A program made the position numbers and the translations under genes. A stretch of 64,000 bases of DNA, from NCBI RefSeq assembly GCF_904846705.1, contig NZ_CAJHBS010000004.1, forward strand, positions 124,001 through 188,000, in the 5' to 3' direction. Positions 54,858-63,492 of the stretch are shown one piece after another; the stretch's first letter is position 1; every line of letters starts with the position of its first letter. Below the pieces are notes generated by a model, which was not told the origin of the DNA, searched no databases, and worked only from the letters and a program-made list of their open reading frames with translations. Origin of the DNA: Psychrobacter sp. Pi2-52 (lineage in GTDB: Bacteria > Pseudomonadota > Gammaproteobacteria > Pseudomonadales > Moraxellaceae).

Positions 54858-56405
54858 ATGTTTGATACCTTAACAGAACGTTTATCGTCGAGCCTACGTA
54901 ACATCGTCGGTACCGGACAGTTGACCGAAGACAATATCAAAGACACGCTGCGTGAAGTGCGTATGGCGTTGTTAGAAGCTGATGTAGCGTTGCCTGTCAC
55001 TCGTGATTTTGTAAAACGCGTAAAAGAACAAGCGCTTGGTGCTGAGGTGCTAAAAGAGTTGGCGCCAGGTCAAGCCTTTGTCAAAATCGTACACGACGAG
55101 CTGACCGAAATGATGGGCAGCGCCAATCAGCAGTTAGAGATGACAGGCAAACCGCCTGTTGTTTATTTACTAGCAGGTCTACAAGGTGCAGGTAAAACGA
55201 CTACAGCTGGTAAGTTGGCCAAATATCTACAAGAGCGCCAAAAGAAAAAAGTCATGCTAGTCTCTGCCGACGTTTATCGTCCAGCAGCTATCAAACAGCT
55301 TGAGCAGGTAGCCGGTCAGGTGAATGCTAAGTTTGTGAACTCAAGCACAGATGAGAATCCAATTGATATCGCGAAGCGTGCGATTGAAGAAGCCAAAATC
55401 CAATATCAAGATATTCTGATCATTGATACCGCGGGTCGTCTACATATCGACGATACCATGATGGATGAGATTAAGGCGCTAACTGCTGCGGTTAACCCAT
55501 CTGAGACGCTATTTGTCGTCGATGCAATGACTGGTCAAGATGCCGCCAATACTGCAAAAGCCTTTAATGATGCATTGCCATTGACGGGTGTTATCTTAAC
55601 TAAGACTGATGGCGATGCTCGCGGCGGTGCGGCGCTTTCTGTACGCGCTATCACCGGTAAGCCAATTAAATTCTTAGGCCGCGGTGAAAAACTAGACGAG
55701 CTAGAGCTGTTCCACCCTGAACGTATCGCACAGCGTATCCTTGGTATGGGTGACGTACTGAGTCTGGTCGAAGAAGTTGAGCAAAAGATTGACCGTGATA
55801 AAGCCGAGAAAATGGCGAAAAAGATGCAAAAGGGCGGTGACTTCGACCTTGAGGATCTATTGACTCAGTTCCAGCAGATGAAGAGCATGGGCGGCATGGC
55901 AGGATTTTTAGACAAAATGCCTGGTATGGGCGGCTCAGACATGCAAAAAGCCGTCGAAGATGCCAAACCAGAAGAAAAAGTACGTGAAATGGAAGCGTTA
56001 ATCAATTCAATGACGCCATTTGAGCGTAAAAACCCTGACAAGATTAACCCAAGTCGTAAGCGCCGTATCGCTGCAGGTTCAGGACGTGACATTCAAGACG
56101 TTAACCGTTTGCTCAAGCAGCACAAGCAAATGGCAAAAATGATGAAAATGATCTCAAAGCCTGAAGGCATCAGTAAAATGATAAAGTCTATGCAAGGCCT
56201 TATGGGTGGCGGTAGTGCTGGCGGCGGTGGCGGTCCATTATTTGGCGGTGGCGGTCAGCAAGGTAGCGCTAAAGACGTGAATCCAGAACAAATGGCTAAG
56301 CAGATGGGACTGGATCCAAACAATATGCCAAGCACTGAAGAGATGCAAAAGCAAATGCAAGAAATGCAAAACCAAGCACCAAAGAAGTTCAAAACCCGCT
56401 TTTAG
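54858..56405 (+). CDS. ffh: Signal recognition particle protein
   Basis: Ffh binds signal sequences and 4.5S RNA and docks on FtsY for co-translational membrane targeting. 515 residues (E. coli 453). The N domain and GTPase domain show LAGLQGAGKTTTAGKLA (about 107), DVYRPAAIKQL, DTAGRLHIDD, TKTDGDARGG and the closing loop GRGEKLDELELFHPERIA. The Met-rich M domain follows. The extra length is a Gly-rich stretch (about 450-470) and a Gln/Met-rich tail ending FKTRF. Confidence 0.98.
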   Translation: MFDTLTERLSSSLRNIVGTGQLTEDNIKDTLREVRMALLEADVALPVTRDFVKRVKEQALGAEVLKELAPGQAFVKIVHDELTEMMGSANQQLEMTGKPPVVYLLAGLQGAGKTTTAGKLAKYLQERQKKKVMLVSADVYRPAAIKQLEQVAGQVNAKFVNSSTDENPIDIAKRAIEEAKIQYQDILIIDTAGRLHIDDTMMDEIKALTAAVNPSETLFVVDAMTGQDAANTAKAFNDALPLTGVILTKTDGDARGGAALSVRAITGKPIKFLGRGEKLDELELFHPERIAQRILGMGDVLSLVEEVEQKIDRDKAEKMAKKMQKGGDFDLEDLLTQFQQMKSMGGMAGFLDKMPGMGGSDMQKAVEDAKPEEKVREMEALINSMTPFERKNPDKINPSRKRRIAAGSGRDIQDVNRLLKQHKQMAKMMKMISKPEGISKMIKSMQGLMGGGSAGGGGGPLFGGGGQQGSAKDVNPEQMAKQMGLDPNNMPSTEEMQKQMQEMQNQAPKKFKTRF

Positions 56406-56437
56406 ATAACAATTAGTTATTTTTAAAATGTTTGATC

Positions 56438-56472
56438 AAAGCCCCGAAGCCAATGAAGCTTTGGGGCTTTTT
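56438..56472 (+). terminator. Intrinsic terminator after ffh
   Basis: A 13-base stem AAAGCCCCGAAGC / GCTTTGGGGCTTT (one G-U pair), with a 7-base loop and a T-run that overlaps the right arm. Confidence 0.88.
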
Positions 56473-56675
56473 ATCGTTAGCAGTTGCAGATAAACACTGA
56501 TGGATAAAGTGTGAAAAATATAGAAATTAATAAAATTCGTGTACCCTAAATGCTATGATAGGCGCTGCTTCATTCTGTCAGTATTCTGATAGCGCATGAA
56601 TGATAGATCGTTATTAAAAATTATTAAAATCTGACAAATCAATTTAGAACGCCAAAAGTAAAAGCCGAGGTTGTG

Positions 56676-57377
56676 ATGTTTTTAGCAATGGATACCGTGT
56701 TCGACCAGTGTTCGATCGCGATTTTAGATTCGAGCGGACAGGTATTGTCGAGCCATACCGAAACAGGTAAGCGTCAGCAGACTCAGCAGATTTTACCGAT
56801 GATTGATGCTGCATTGTCTGAGGCGCAGTTACGTCTTGCTGATATACAGGCTTTAATATTCAATCGCGGGCCGGGTGCGTTTAGTGGTATCCGTATCAAT
56901 ACCGCAGTGGTACAGGCTCTGTCTGTAGCGCATGACTTGCCTTGTGTTGGCGTCTCAAGCCTGCAAGCAATCGCACAATGCGCGTATCAGAAATATGGTC
57001 TAACACACCTATACAGCGCCCTTGATGCTCGTATGCAGCAAGTCTACTTTGGGCAGTATGAGTTGGTAACTGACGACCAGTTTGGTCATAGCATTATGCA
57101 GCCAGTCTTGGCTGATGGTGGCGATAGCACTGAGCAGCTATTAGATTATGATAGCCAAACAGTATTCAACCTGCCTATCGCGGGTAATGGCGCGCCGCTA
57201 TTGGCACGACATGATCAGCAAGACTGTCATGAAGATGTTTGGCCAGATGCTGTTGTCATTGGGCAGCTTGGTATTGCCCAGTTTGCAAACGATGGTGGTA
57301 CAGAAGCGTCACAGGCATTACCAAAATATCTACGTAATCAAGCTTGGAAAACACTTAAAGAGCAAGGTAAAGCCTAG
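56676..57377 (+). CDS. tsaB: tRNA threonylcarbamoyladenosine synthesis protein TsaB
   Basis: Partner of TsaD and TsaE in t6A37 formation on ANN-decoding tRNAs. 233 residues (E. coli 231). The ASKHA fold is visible in FLAMDTVFDQCSIAILD at the N-terminus and IFNRGPGAFSGIRINTAVVQ (about 70), followed by LSVAHDLPCVGVSSLQA. An ATG at 56676 with GAGG five bases upstream is chosen over a GTG one codon earlier. No tsaD or tsaE is next to it. Confidence 0.94.
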   Translation: MFLAMDTVFDQCSIAILDSSGQVLSSHTETGKRQQTQQILPMIDAALSEAQLRLADIQALIFNRGPGAFSGIRINTAVVQALSVAHDLPCVGVSSLQAIAQCAYQKYGLTHLYSALDARMQQVYFGQYELVTDDQFGHSIMQPVLADGGDSTEQLLDYDSQTVFNLPIAGNGAPLLARHDQQDCHEDVWPDAVVIGQLGIAQFANDGGTEASQALPKYLRNQAWKTLKEQGKA

Positions 57378-57488
57378 TTTTATAAATATGCTTTTTGCAG
57401 CGTCAATTGATAGCAGCTAGCTTTTTAGTGTTTAGCAAGCGCATACCAATATAAAATCAACGTTAATATAGGACAGCCAATCGGTCTG

Positions 57489-57533
57489 TTTTTAGGCCAG
57501 TTTATTTTTAGGCCAGTCTGTTTCTAGGAAAGT
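57489..57533 (+). repeat. Three 16-base-period repeats ending in the uppP ribosome site
   Basis: TTTTTAGGCCAGT at 57489-57501, an identical copy at 57505-57517, and a diverged copy TTTCTAGGAAAGT at 57521-57533. The last one contains the AGGA used as the uppP ribosome site. Confidence 0.75.
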
Positions 57534-57537
57534 CACT

Positions 57538-58380
57538 GTGGATATAGTTTTATTCGTTCAAGCTGTCATCATGGGTATCGTTGAAGGTATCACTGAGTTT
57601 TTGCCTATCTCTAGTACGGGATATTTGATTTTATCAGCAGATGTGATGGGTTTCTGGACTAAGGAAAAAGTTGATTTATTTGTCGTGGTGGTACAGCTTG
57701 GCGCTATTTTGGCAGTGATTTATGACTATTGGGGTAGATTGTGGCAAGCATTGATGGGTTTGCTGACTGGCAAAGCAGAAGGAATGACCAATCCTAGACA
57801 GCTGGGACTGAGTCTGATTGTCTCTACTATCCCTGTGATGATTGTTGGCTTTACCTTTGCTGATGAAATCAAAGCGTATTTATTCAATCCTATTGTCGTT
57901 GCCATTATGCTCATCATCGGTGGTCTGCTGATATTTTACGTGGAAAAGCGTCCTAAAACGGTCATTGCAGAAGAAGCGGAAGATGTCAGCATAAAAACTG
58001 CGTTGATGATTGGTTTATTCCAATGTCTAGCTCTTATACCAGGGACGTCACGCTCAGGTGCCACTATTATTGGTGCGTTGTGGTTAGGTGTCTCACGTAA
58101 GGCTTCTGCTGAGTTTTCTTTCTTTTTGGGTATTCCTGTTATTGTAGGTGCAGCACTGTTGGATTTACTCAAACATGGTGATGTCCTGACCAACAGTGAA
58201 GATTGGCTAGTGCTAGGTATTGGAACCATCGTATCATTTGTAATAGCGCTACTTTGTATTCGCTTGCTCGTGGCATGGGTAAGTCGCCGCGACTTTACTA
58301 TTTTTGCTTGGTTACGCATTATCACGGGTGTTATCGTGTTGGTCGCCGCTTGGGGCTTTGGTTATCAAATGGCTGGCTAG
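57538..58380 (+). CDS. uppP: Undecaprenyl-diphosphatase (UppP/BacA)
   Basis: Integral membrane phosphatase that recycles undecaprenyl pyrophosphate, the lipid carrier used by MurG's lipid II pathway; overexpression gives bacitracin resistance. 280 residues (E. coli 273). About seven to eight membrane segments. Active-site motifs are EGITEFLPISSTGYLIL (about residue 17) and PGTSRSGATIIGAL (about 170). A GTG start at 57538 has AGGA eight bases upstream. Confidence 0.97.
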   Translation: MDIVLFVQAVIMGIVEGITEFLPISSTGYLILSADVMGFWTKEKVDLFVVVVQLGAILAVIYDYWGRLWQALMGLLTGKAEGMTNPRQLGLSLIVSTIPVMIVGFTFADEIKAYLFNPIVVAIMLIIGGLLIFYVEKRPKTVIAEEAEDVSIKTALMIGLFQCLALIPGTSRSGATIIGALWLGVSRKASAEFSFFLGIPVIVGAALLDLLKHGDVLTNSEDWLVLGIGTIVSFVIALLCIRLLVAWVSRRDFTIFAWLRIITGVIVLVAAWGFGYQMAG

Positions 58381-58446
58381 ATTTGCGTTATGATTTAACA
58401 CGCCAGTAATTTATAGTGAAAATAAGCAGCAAATAGGATGATGGTT

Positions 58447-59346
58447 ATGACCGATGTGCCCCAAACGTATGACGAGACAGGTGCTGTTGTACATTGTCAG
58501 CTATTCTACGTCAATGACAGCCAGCAAGCACAGGTTGAGAGCCTACAGTCATTGATAGCTGAGCATACATTACCAATTATCTTAGATATTAAAGTTGCTA
58601 CAGAGAAATTAACTCAAAAGCGCCGTCAGCAGTTGAGCCAAGCATCTACTCAGCTTATTTTATTATTAGATGATAAAGATAAGCTATCATGGCTAAGTGA
58701 TGGGCTTAGTGTGGCACCTGAATGGGACAAGTTGCAGCGCCGTGTAGTGAGTGCTGGTCGTAAGTCTGAGCTGCTATTACAAGCGTCCAAAATTACATCA
58801 GGTAGTCATGTTATTGATGCAACTGCTGGCTTTGGGCATGATAGTTTGATATTGGCCAGTACTGGCGCACAAGTCATTATGCTTGAGCAGCAGCCTTTGA
58901 TGGCATTGCTGTTACTTGCAGAGCAGCAGCGTATGAGTGCGCTACCCAATTGGCAAAAGCTCATGAGCCGTCTACAGATTATTAACACTGATGCGCTCAG
59001 TTATTTTGCGAATCTAGAAGAAAGCAATGTAATAGATAATGCCACGGCAATCGATGTCGTCTATTTGGATCCGATGTTCCCAGAGGGTAGCTATCAAGAT
59101 AGTAAGACAGGTAAAGGGGCAAAAGTCGGTAAGCATATGCAGGCACTGCACCAATTGGCTCGTCCACCAACATCAGATGAAGAGCGTCAACTACTAAGTA
59201 GTGCGCAGGCTGTCGTCAGACGAAGTACTCAAGGCCAAGGTCGCGTGGTTGTGAAGCGTCCACAATTTGCACCGCTGCTTGCTGATGAGCCAGCTAGCGA
59301 AAGTTGGCACAATGAAGCCGTGCGCTTTGATGGGTATTTTGTCTGA
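58447..59346 (+). CDS. rsmJ: 16S rRNA (guanine-1516 N2) methyltransferase
   Basis: SAM-dependent methylation of G1516 in 16S rRNA (RsmJ/YhiQ). 299 residues, longer than E. coli (250) by an N-terminal stretch of about 50. The methyltransferase domain shows VIDATAGFGHDSLILASTGA (about 120), MLEQQPLMALLL and VYLDPMFPEGSYQDS with the catalytic DPMFP motif, and GKGAKVGKHM. The ATG at 58447 has AGGA eight bases upstream; an ATG at 58438 is also possible. Confidence 0.94.
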   Translation: MTDVPQTYDETGAVVHCQLFYVNDSQQAQVESLQSLIAEHTLPIILDIKVATEKLTQKRRQQLSQASTQLILLLDDKDKLSWLSDGLSVAPEWDKLQRRVVSAGRKSELLLQASKITSGSHVIDATAGFGHDSLILASTGAQVIMLEQQPLMALLLLAEQQRMSALPNWQKLMSRLQIINTDALSYFANLEESNVIDNATAIDVVYLDPMFPEGSYQDSKTGKGAKVGKHMQALHQLARPPTSDEERQLLSSAQAVVRRSTQGQGRVVVKRPQFAPLLADEPASESWHNEAVRFDGYFV

Positions 59347-59437
59347 TAGCTGCTGCTTATAGTAATAAGTGTATGAGTGCAAATGTACGCAATTAAGCAA
59401 TTTGTGTGTTAAGAATTAATGGATTTAGGAGCAAGGA

Positions 59438-59680
59438 ATGTCAGCGTTAATCATTTGGGTCATGGGTGCAGTTTTACTGTTGATTAATATCATGCTGCGT
59501 ACTCGCATTCTTCGACTTGAGGCACGGTTAAAAGAGCTGAGCAATCCACAAGAGCAGCTGGCATTTTTACGTCAGCAAGCTAAACAGAAAGACAAAGTCC
59601 CAGCGTTAAAAGCTTTGCGCAAGCAATATCCTGAGCTATCACTGATCGAAGCGAATAAATTATGGCAACAAATTCAGTAA
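59438..59680 (+). CDS. Small membrane-anchored protein with an L7/L12-like tail
   Basis: 80 residues. One N-terminal membrane segment (about 4-20, IIWVMGAVLLLINIML), a coiled-coil-like stretch (RILRLEARLKELSNPQEQ) and a C-terminal helix pair VPALKALRKQYPELSLIEAN that recalls the ribosomal L7/L12 C-terminal fold used in some small proteins. GGAGCAAGG precedes the ATG. Function unknown. Confidence 0.68.
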   Translation: MSALIIWVMGAVLLLINIMLRTRILRLEARLKELSNPQEQLAFLRQQAKQKDKVPALKALRKQYPELSLIEANKLWQQIQ

Positions 59681-59741
59681 CCAGTCCATTAAACTTAGTA
59701 ATTAGTCTATTAAAACTCAGTAACCAGCCCCTTCAAAAATT
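59676..59741 (+). repeat. Three tandem repeats over the stop codon of the small membrane gene
   Basis: Units at 59676-59696, 59697-59718 and 59719-59741, each starting AGTAAC/T and carrying an ATTAAA or TTCAAA end. The first unit overlaps the stop codon (59678-59680). Confidence 0.65.
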
Positions 59742-59809
59742 AATTTAGTTGTTTTGAGCTAAATATATAAGCAAATATAAAAAGTATCCAATTAACGATA
59801 AAAAAAGCC

Positions 59810-60727
59810 ATGACATTTAAAGACAAGCTACAAGCCTACATCCAGCTAACCCGTTTTGATAAGCCAGTCGGCATTGAGCTGCTCTTATGGCCAACGCTTT
59901 GGGGCGTACTACTCGCTGCAATGGGTCAAGCGCAGCAGCAAGGAATAACGGCAGCGTTGCCAAGTATCAAGGTGTTCGCGATATTTGCCCTTGGTGCAAT
60001 ATTTATGCGAGCAGCTGGTTGTGCGATCAATGACTTTGCTGATCGCAAAGTAGATGGTCATGTGACTCGAACTAAAGGCCGCCCGTTAGCAGATGGACGC
60101 CTATCTGGCAAAGAAGCTGTTGCTGCATTTTTAGTATTGGTACTGTTAAGCGCCAGTCTGCTATTCTTCTTGCCTATAGCCGTATTCTATTGGTCGCTTG
60201 GTGCTGTTGTATTGGCGTTTATTTATCCATTTATGAAACGTTATACGCATCTGCCGCAAGTATTTTTAGCAGCTGCTTTTGGGTGGGCGATACCGATGTC
60301 TTATGTGGCGGTGCAAGGTGCTCCCGATATTTGGTGTTGGCTGCTATTCTTAGCTTATATGTGCTGGACAGTGGCCTATGATACCCAGTACGCCATGGCT
60401 GACCGTGAAGATGATTTAAAGATTGGCGTGAAATCAACGGCGATACTATTCGGTCGTTATGATGTGATTATCATCTCAATATTACAGATGCTATTTTTGC
60501 TAACGATGGGTGTGGTTATGTGGCATTACTTTGCCCCGACCACATTAGGCGTAACGCCAGTATTTGGAGTGGCGCTTGTTGCGATGATGTTTGCCAAACA
60601 AAACAGCGCTTGTGCCAGTCGCAATCCTTTGGCTTGCTTTCAGGCGTTCTTGGCCAATATCTGGGTAGGGCGCTATGTCTTTGCGCTCATCGCAGTTACT
60701 TGCATATGGACGACGCTAAATGGATAA
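59810..60727 (+). CDS. ubiA: 4-hydroxybenzoate polyprenyltransferase
   Basis: Membrane enzyme that prenylates 4-hydroxybenzoate in ubiquinone synthesis. 305 residues (E. coli 290). About eight to nine membrane segments. Mg-diphosphate motifs are [15 protein letters not shown] (NDxxDxxxD, about residue 73) and [17 protein letters not shown] (YDxxYxxxD, about 200). No strong ribosome site. The DUF4112 gene starts within its last codons. Confidence 0.96.
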   Translation: MTFKDKLQAYIQLTRFDKPVGIELLLWPTLWGVLLAAMGQAQQQGITAALPSIKVFAIFALGAIFMRAAGCAINDFADRKVDGHVTRTKGRPLADGRLSGKEAVAAFLVLVLLSASLLFFLPIAVFYWSLGAVVLAFIYPFMKRYTHLPQVFLAAAFGWAIPMSYVAVQGAPDIWCWLLFLAYMCWTVAYDTQYAMADREDDLKIGVKSTAILFGRYDVIIISILQMLFLLTMGVVMWHYFAPTTLGVTPVFGVALVAMMFAKQNSACASRNPLACFQAFLANIWVGRYVFALIAVTCIWTTLNG

Positions 60728-61397
60728 GTTCGATAAATTACCGAGATTTAAATCAAAGAAACTGTCTAATACGAATGCGTCAGTCGTAGACTATCAAGCT
60801 AAACTTGCGGAGCATGGTCTGACGCGCGAACAAGTTATCGCAACTGAGCGTAAGCTAGCGAAGTTTGCCAATACTATGGATTCGCTAGTGCGAGTGCCTT
60901 TTACTAAGCAAGGAATGGGTGCGGATGCGGCGCTTTCGACCATTCCACTAGCAGGAGATTTGGCAGGATTGGCATTGACCAGTTATGCATTTATATTAGG
61001 GCGTCAGTTGGGTGTGCCCGCTCATAAAATGACGCCGGCGGTGAGATTGGCATTTATTGATATGGTCGTTGGTATCGTACCTGGCATTGGTACGCTATTA
61101 GATATTTTCATTCGCCCTAGCCGTAAGACATTGGGTATCGTGCATGAGCATCTACATCATGAGTATGGTATTACCGAAACCATGCATATGGATCGACCGT
61201 TTTTGCACCAGTCACTAGAAGATAAGCAACAGCAAAGCCGCTTTGGATTTTTTTGGCGCAATTCAATCGTTGCTTGGCTGTATTTGCATATCCCTGATTT
61301 TCTTGGACTGCTAGTCATTGTATTTGTCGGTTGGGGGTTGTGGACAGTGATAAGCTGGTTGATTGGGATGTTTGGGCAATCGACTGGGTTTGGTTAA
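60720..61397 (+). CDS. DUF4112 membrane protein
   Basis: 225 residues. The DUF4112 core (about 55-160) includes [40 protein letters not shown] and [20 protein letters not shown], with two membrane-active helices. A third membrane segment lies at the C-terminus (about 190-215). The ATG at 60720 overlaps the end of ubiA by eight bases, so the two are probably translationally coupled. The family has no established role. Confidence 0.88.
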   Translation: MDKFDKLPRFKSKKLSNTNASVVDYQAKLAEHGLTREQVIATERKLAKFANTMDSLVRVPFTKQGMGADAALSTIPLAGDLAGLALTSYAFILGRQLGVPAHKMTPAVRLAFIDMVVGIVPGIGTLLDIFIRPSRKTLGIVHEHLHHEYGITETMHMDRPFLHQSLEDKQQQSRFGFFWRNSIVAWLYLHIPDFLGLLVIVFVGWGLWTVISWLIGMFGQSTGFG

Positions 61398-61466
61398 ATA
61401 CAATCACTCATAACCCATTAGACAGCTTAGTAGATAAAAGTCAGTGGAGAGTAATACACAGAAATG

Positions 61467-61506
61467 AAAAAGGCGGCAACGATAATAACGTTTGACGCCT
61501 TTTTTA
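61467..61506. terminator. Bidirectional terminator between the DUF4112 gene and the lipoprotein gene
   Basis: Stem AAAAAGGCG / CGCCTTTTT with a 20-base loop, A-run and T-run on the two sides, between convergent genes. Confidence 0.88.
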
Positions 61507-61547
61507 TGATTTTAAATAGGGCATTTAAACAAAGGCCGCCTCAGACT

Positions 61548-62186
61548 TTATTCAGTGATGACTTCTGCTTCAGCACTGACGGCATCAAAGCTAGTCACTT
61601 TATTGTTTCGGATAAGGTCGATAGTACCGCCACCAGCATGACTTACTAGTTGGATACTACCGTCAGCTGATTGATAGGTAGGATTATTGCCTTGGCCTTC
61701 TGGGGCGCTTAATGTCATTTTTGGCTGGTTAGGACGAGTAATGATAGCGTTAAGCATACCAGCTGCCGACGTCTCAAAGACCACGGACAAACTCTCACCT
61801 GCTGCACTTTTATAACGGACATCAGTGATTTGTGCGCCTTTAATAGCTTGTTCTGGGTTAGGTTTTTCAGCGCCATCATTTGCAGTTGACGTAGTATCAC
61901 TAAGATCTTTATCTAACTCTGTTAAGCTCATATCACGTTCTGAATGAGTCTGCGCTACATTTTGAGCGTCATCTGCATTGCTACCTTCCGCTTCATCAAC
62001 GTTAATATTGGTCGTTACTGGCGTGGGTTGCGTTGAGGTCTCAGCTGTAGTTGTATCAGTTGCTTCAGGTTCTGGATCTTTTTGACAAGCAGTAAGTAGC
62101 AAAAGACTGAAGAAAATAGCAGGAGCCTTACGATAAAGCAGTTTAGATTTTCGTAAGTTTAGTACTTTTGAGAGAGAAGTATTCAT
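61548..62186 (-). CDS. Lipoprotein with an MliC-like C-terminal domain
   Basis: 212 residues. A lipobox LLLTAC places the lipid at Cys34. A Thr/Glu/Asp-rich linker (about 35-110) precedes a C-terminal domain (about 118-205) with DVRYKSAAGESLSVVFET, GQGNNPTYQSADGSIQLVS and HAGGGTIDLI. The order of strands and the Y-x-S-D-G/W-x-K-G-like pattern resemble the MliC/PliC inhibitors of C-type lysozyme. I consider this likely but not certain, since the cysteines of MliC are absent. Otherwise an uncharacterised lipoprotein. Confidence 0.65.
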   Translation of the reverse strand: MNTSLSKVLNLRKSKLLYRKAPAIFFSLLLLTACQKDPEPEATDTTTAETSTQPTPVTTNINVDEAEGSNADDAQNVAQTHSERDMSLTELDKDLSDTTSTANDGAEKPNPEQAIKGAQITDVRYKSAAGESLSVVFETSAAGMLNAIITRPNQPKMTLSAPEGQGNNPTYQSADGSIQLVSHAGGGTIDLIRNNKVTSFDAVSAEAEVITE

Positions 62187-62268
62187 AATCAGCTTTATCC
62201 GTTAATAGCGCTCTACGTAAATGGGGCAATTCGCAAGGGTCAACCTGCTATTTATTGACAGTATATTA

Positions 62269-62703
62269 TTACGTATTTACCGTAATCACCAGCTTACGCT
62301 GTCCACCATATACTTGCAGGTTTCTATGCTCACATAAATAAATACCTTGCCACATGCCTAGACCTAACTCACCATCGACAAGCGGTATAGTCAGGCTTAC
62401 TCCAAGCATCATGCTTTTGAGATGCGATGGCAGGTCGTCTGAGCCTTCTAAGGTATGGCGATACTCTGGCTGGTCTTCTGGTGCGATTTTATTAAGCCAA
62501 TCCTCTGTATCTAGTCTAACATCTGGATCAGCATTTTCATTGATCGCAAGACTGGCTGACGTATGCAGCAAAAACAGATGAACCAACCCTACCTTGGCAG
62601 AGTGAGGTAACAGCTAAGAAATAGCTTCTTCAATCCTCGGAGTGATGATATGAATGCCGCGCGCATAAGTAGGTAACGTAAGAGTGGTTTGGTGATAAGA
62701 CAT
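62269..62703 (-). pseudogene. yjbQ: yjbQ (secondary thiamine-phosphate synthase family) interrupted by an in-frame TAG
   Basis: The reading frame from ATG 62703 to the stop at 62269 spans 144 codons plus stop, matching YjbQ (E. coli 138). It encodes MSYHQTTLTLPTYARGIHII and then, after a TAG at 62614-62616 (codon 30), continues in frame with LLPHSAKVGLVHLFLLHTSA, NENADPDVR, SDDLPSHLKSMMLG and MWQGIYLCEHR. These are typical YjbQ motifs on both sides of the stop. A single C-to-T change of a Gln codon would explain it. The downstream part could only restart at weak TTG codons. Family role: weak thiamine-phosphate synthase activity, true role unknown. Confidence 0.85.
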
Positions 62704-62710
62704 ACGAGAC

Positions 62711-63343
62711 TCACTTTATCTTTAGACTATCGGCTGCCATGCCACTTTCTTTATAGACATCATCCAGATATCGGCGGCTGGCCAGTAACTTATCAACGAC
62801 CCCATTTTGGCTTTGGGTATTCAGCTTTTGTGAAAAATCCAAAATTGAATTTAACTGACTTAACACGACGTCATAGCTGGTGCTTTGTTGATTCCTGTCA
62901 ATGATGACTGTTTTTGCATAGTGCTGATCAAGGCTTAGATAGTCAGTAATTAATTCTGGCACACGTGTCGCGATGAGCTTATTAAGGGTGAATAATTGCG
63001 ATTCAGTGATTTCATCATGATGAGTGGATTCGTATTGCTGCCCAATATCATCCATCGTGGCTCGAAAGACCTTAGGAACTTGCTCATCATAGAGCAACTT
63101 AATAAATGGGTGATGAGCTGAAAAATTAATAACGTCAAGTTTGTTAGTTTGGCTATTCTCTACCTTTTCTCTTGAGGCTAGCTCTGCTTGAGACTGGATC
63201 GCGATATGATGCGCAGATGCTAAATACTCTTGATGACGTTGTATAGAGTCATTCCGAGTGCGCTTAGATTTTTCTTTCATCACAAAAAATACGGGCACGA
63301 TAAGAATTAGGCTAAGCAAGATGAGTAAGGCAAAAAAAGACAT
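62711..63343 (-). CDS. Membrane-anchored protein of unknown function
   Basis: 210 residues. One N-terminal membrane segment (about 3-22, FALLILLSLILIVPVFFVM), then a basic stretch KEKSKRTR and a long helical soluble part (about 30-210) with FIKLLYDEQVPKVFRATMDD and FTLNKLIATRVPELITDYL. The basic residues after the segment suggest a cytoplasmic soluble domain. It ends seven bases before the yjbQ start codon, so the two probably share a transcript. No family recognised. Confidence 0.7.
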   Translation of the reverse strand: MSFFALLILLSLILIVPVFFVMKEKSKRTRNDSIQRHQEYLASAHHIAIQSQAELASREKVENSQTNKLDVINFSAHHPFIKLLYDEQVPKVFRATMDDIGQQYESTHHDEITESQLFTLNKLIATRVPELITDYLSLDQHYAKTVIIDRNQQSTSYDVVLSQLNSILDFSQKLNTQSQNGVVDKLLASRRYLDDVYKESGMAADSLKIK

Positions 63344-63492
63344 GTCGGGACTCTGGCGTTAAAAAGGCTGTTTATCTTAAAAATAATTTTAGATTACAAT
63401 ATAACACGCTTGTGTTATGTTAAGGCAAAACAGAGATCGATAAAAGTTGTCCCTCTTTACTGAATATTTGCTTATTTTAATTAAGGACCATG

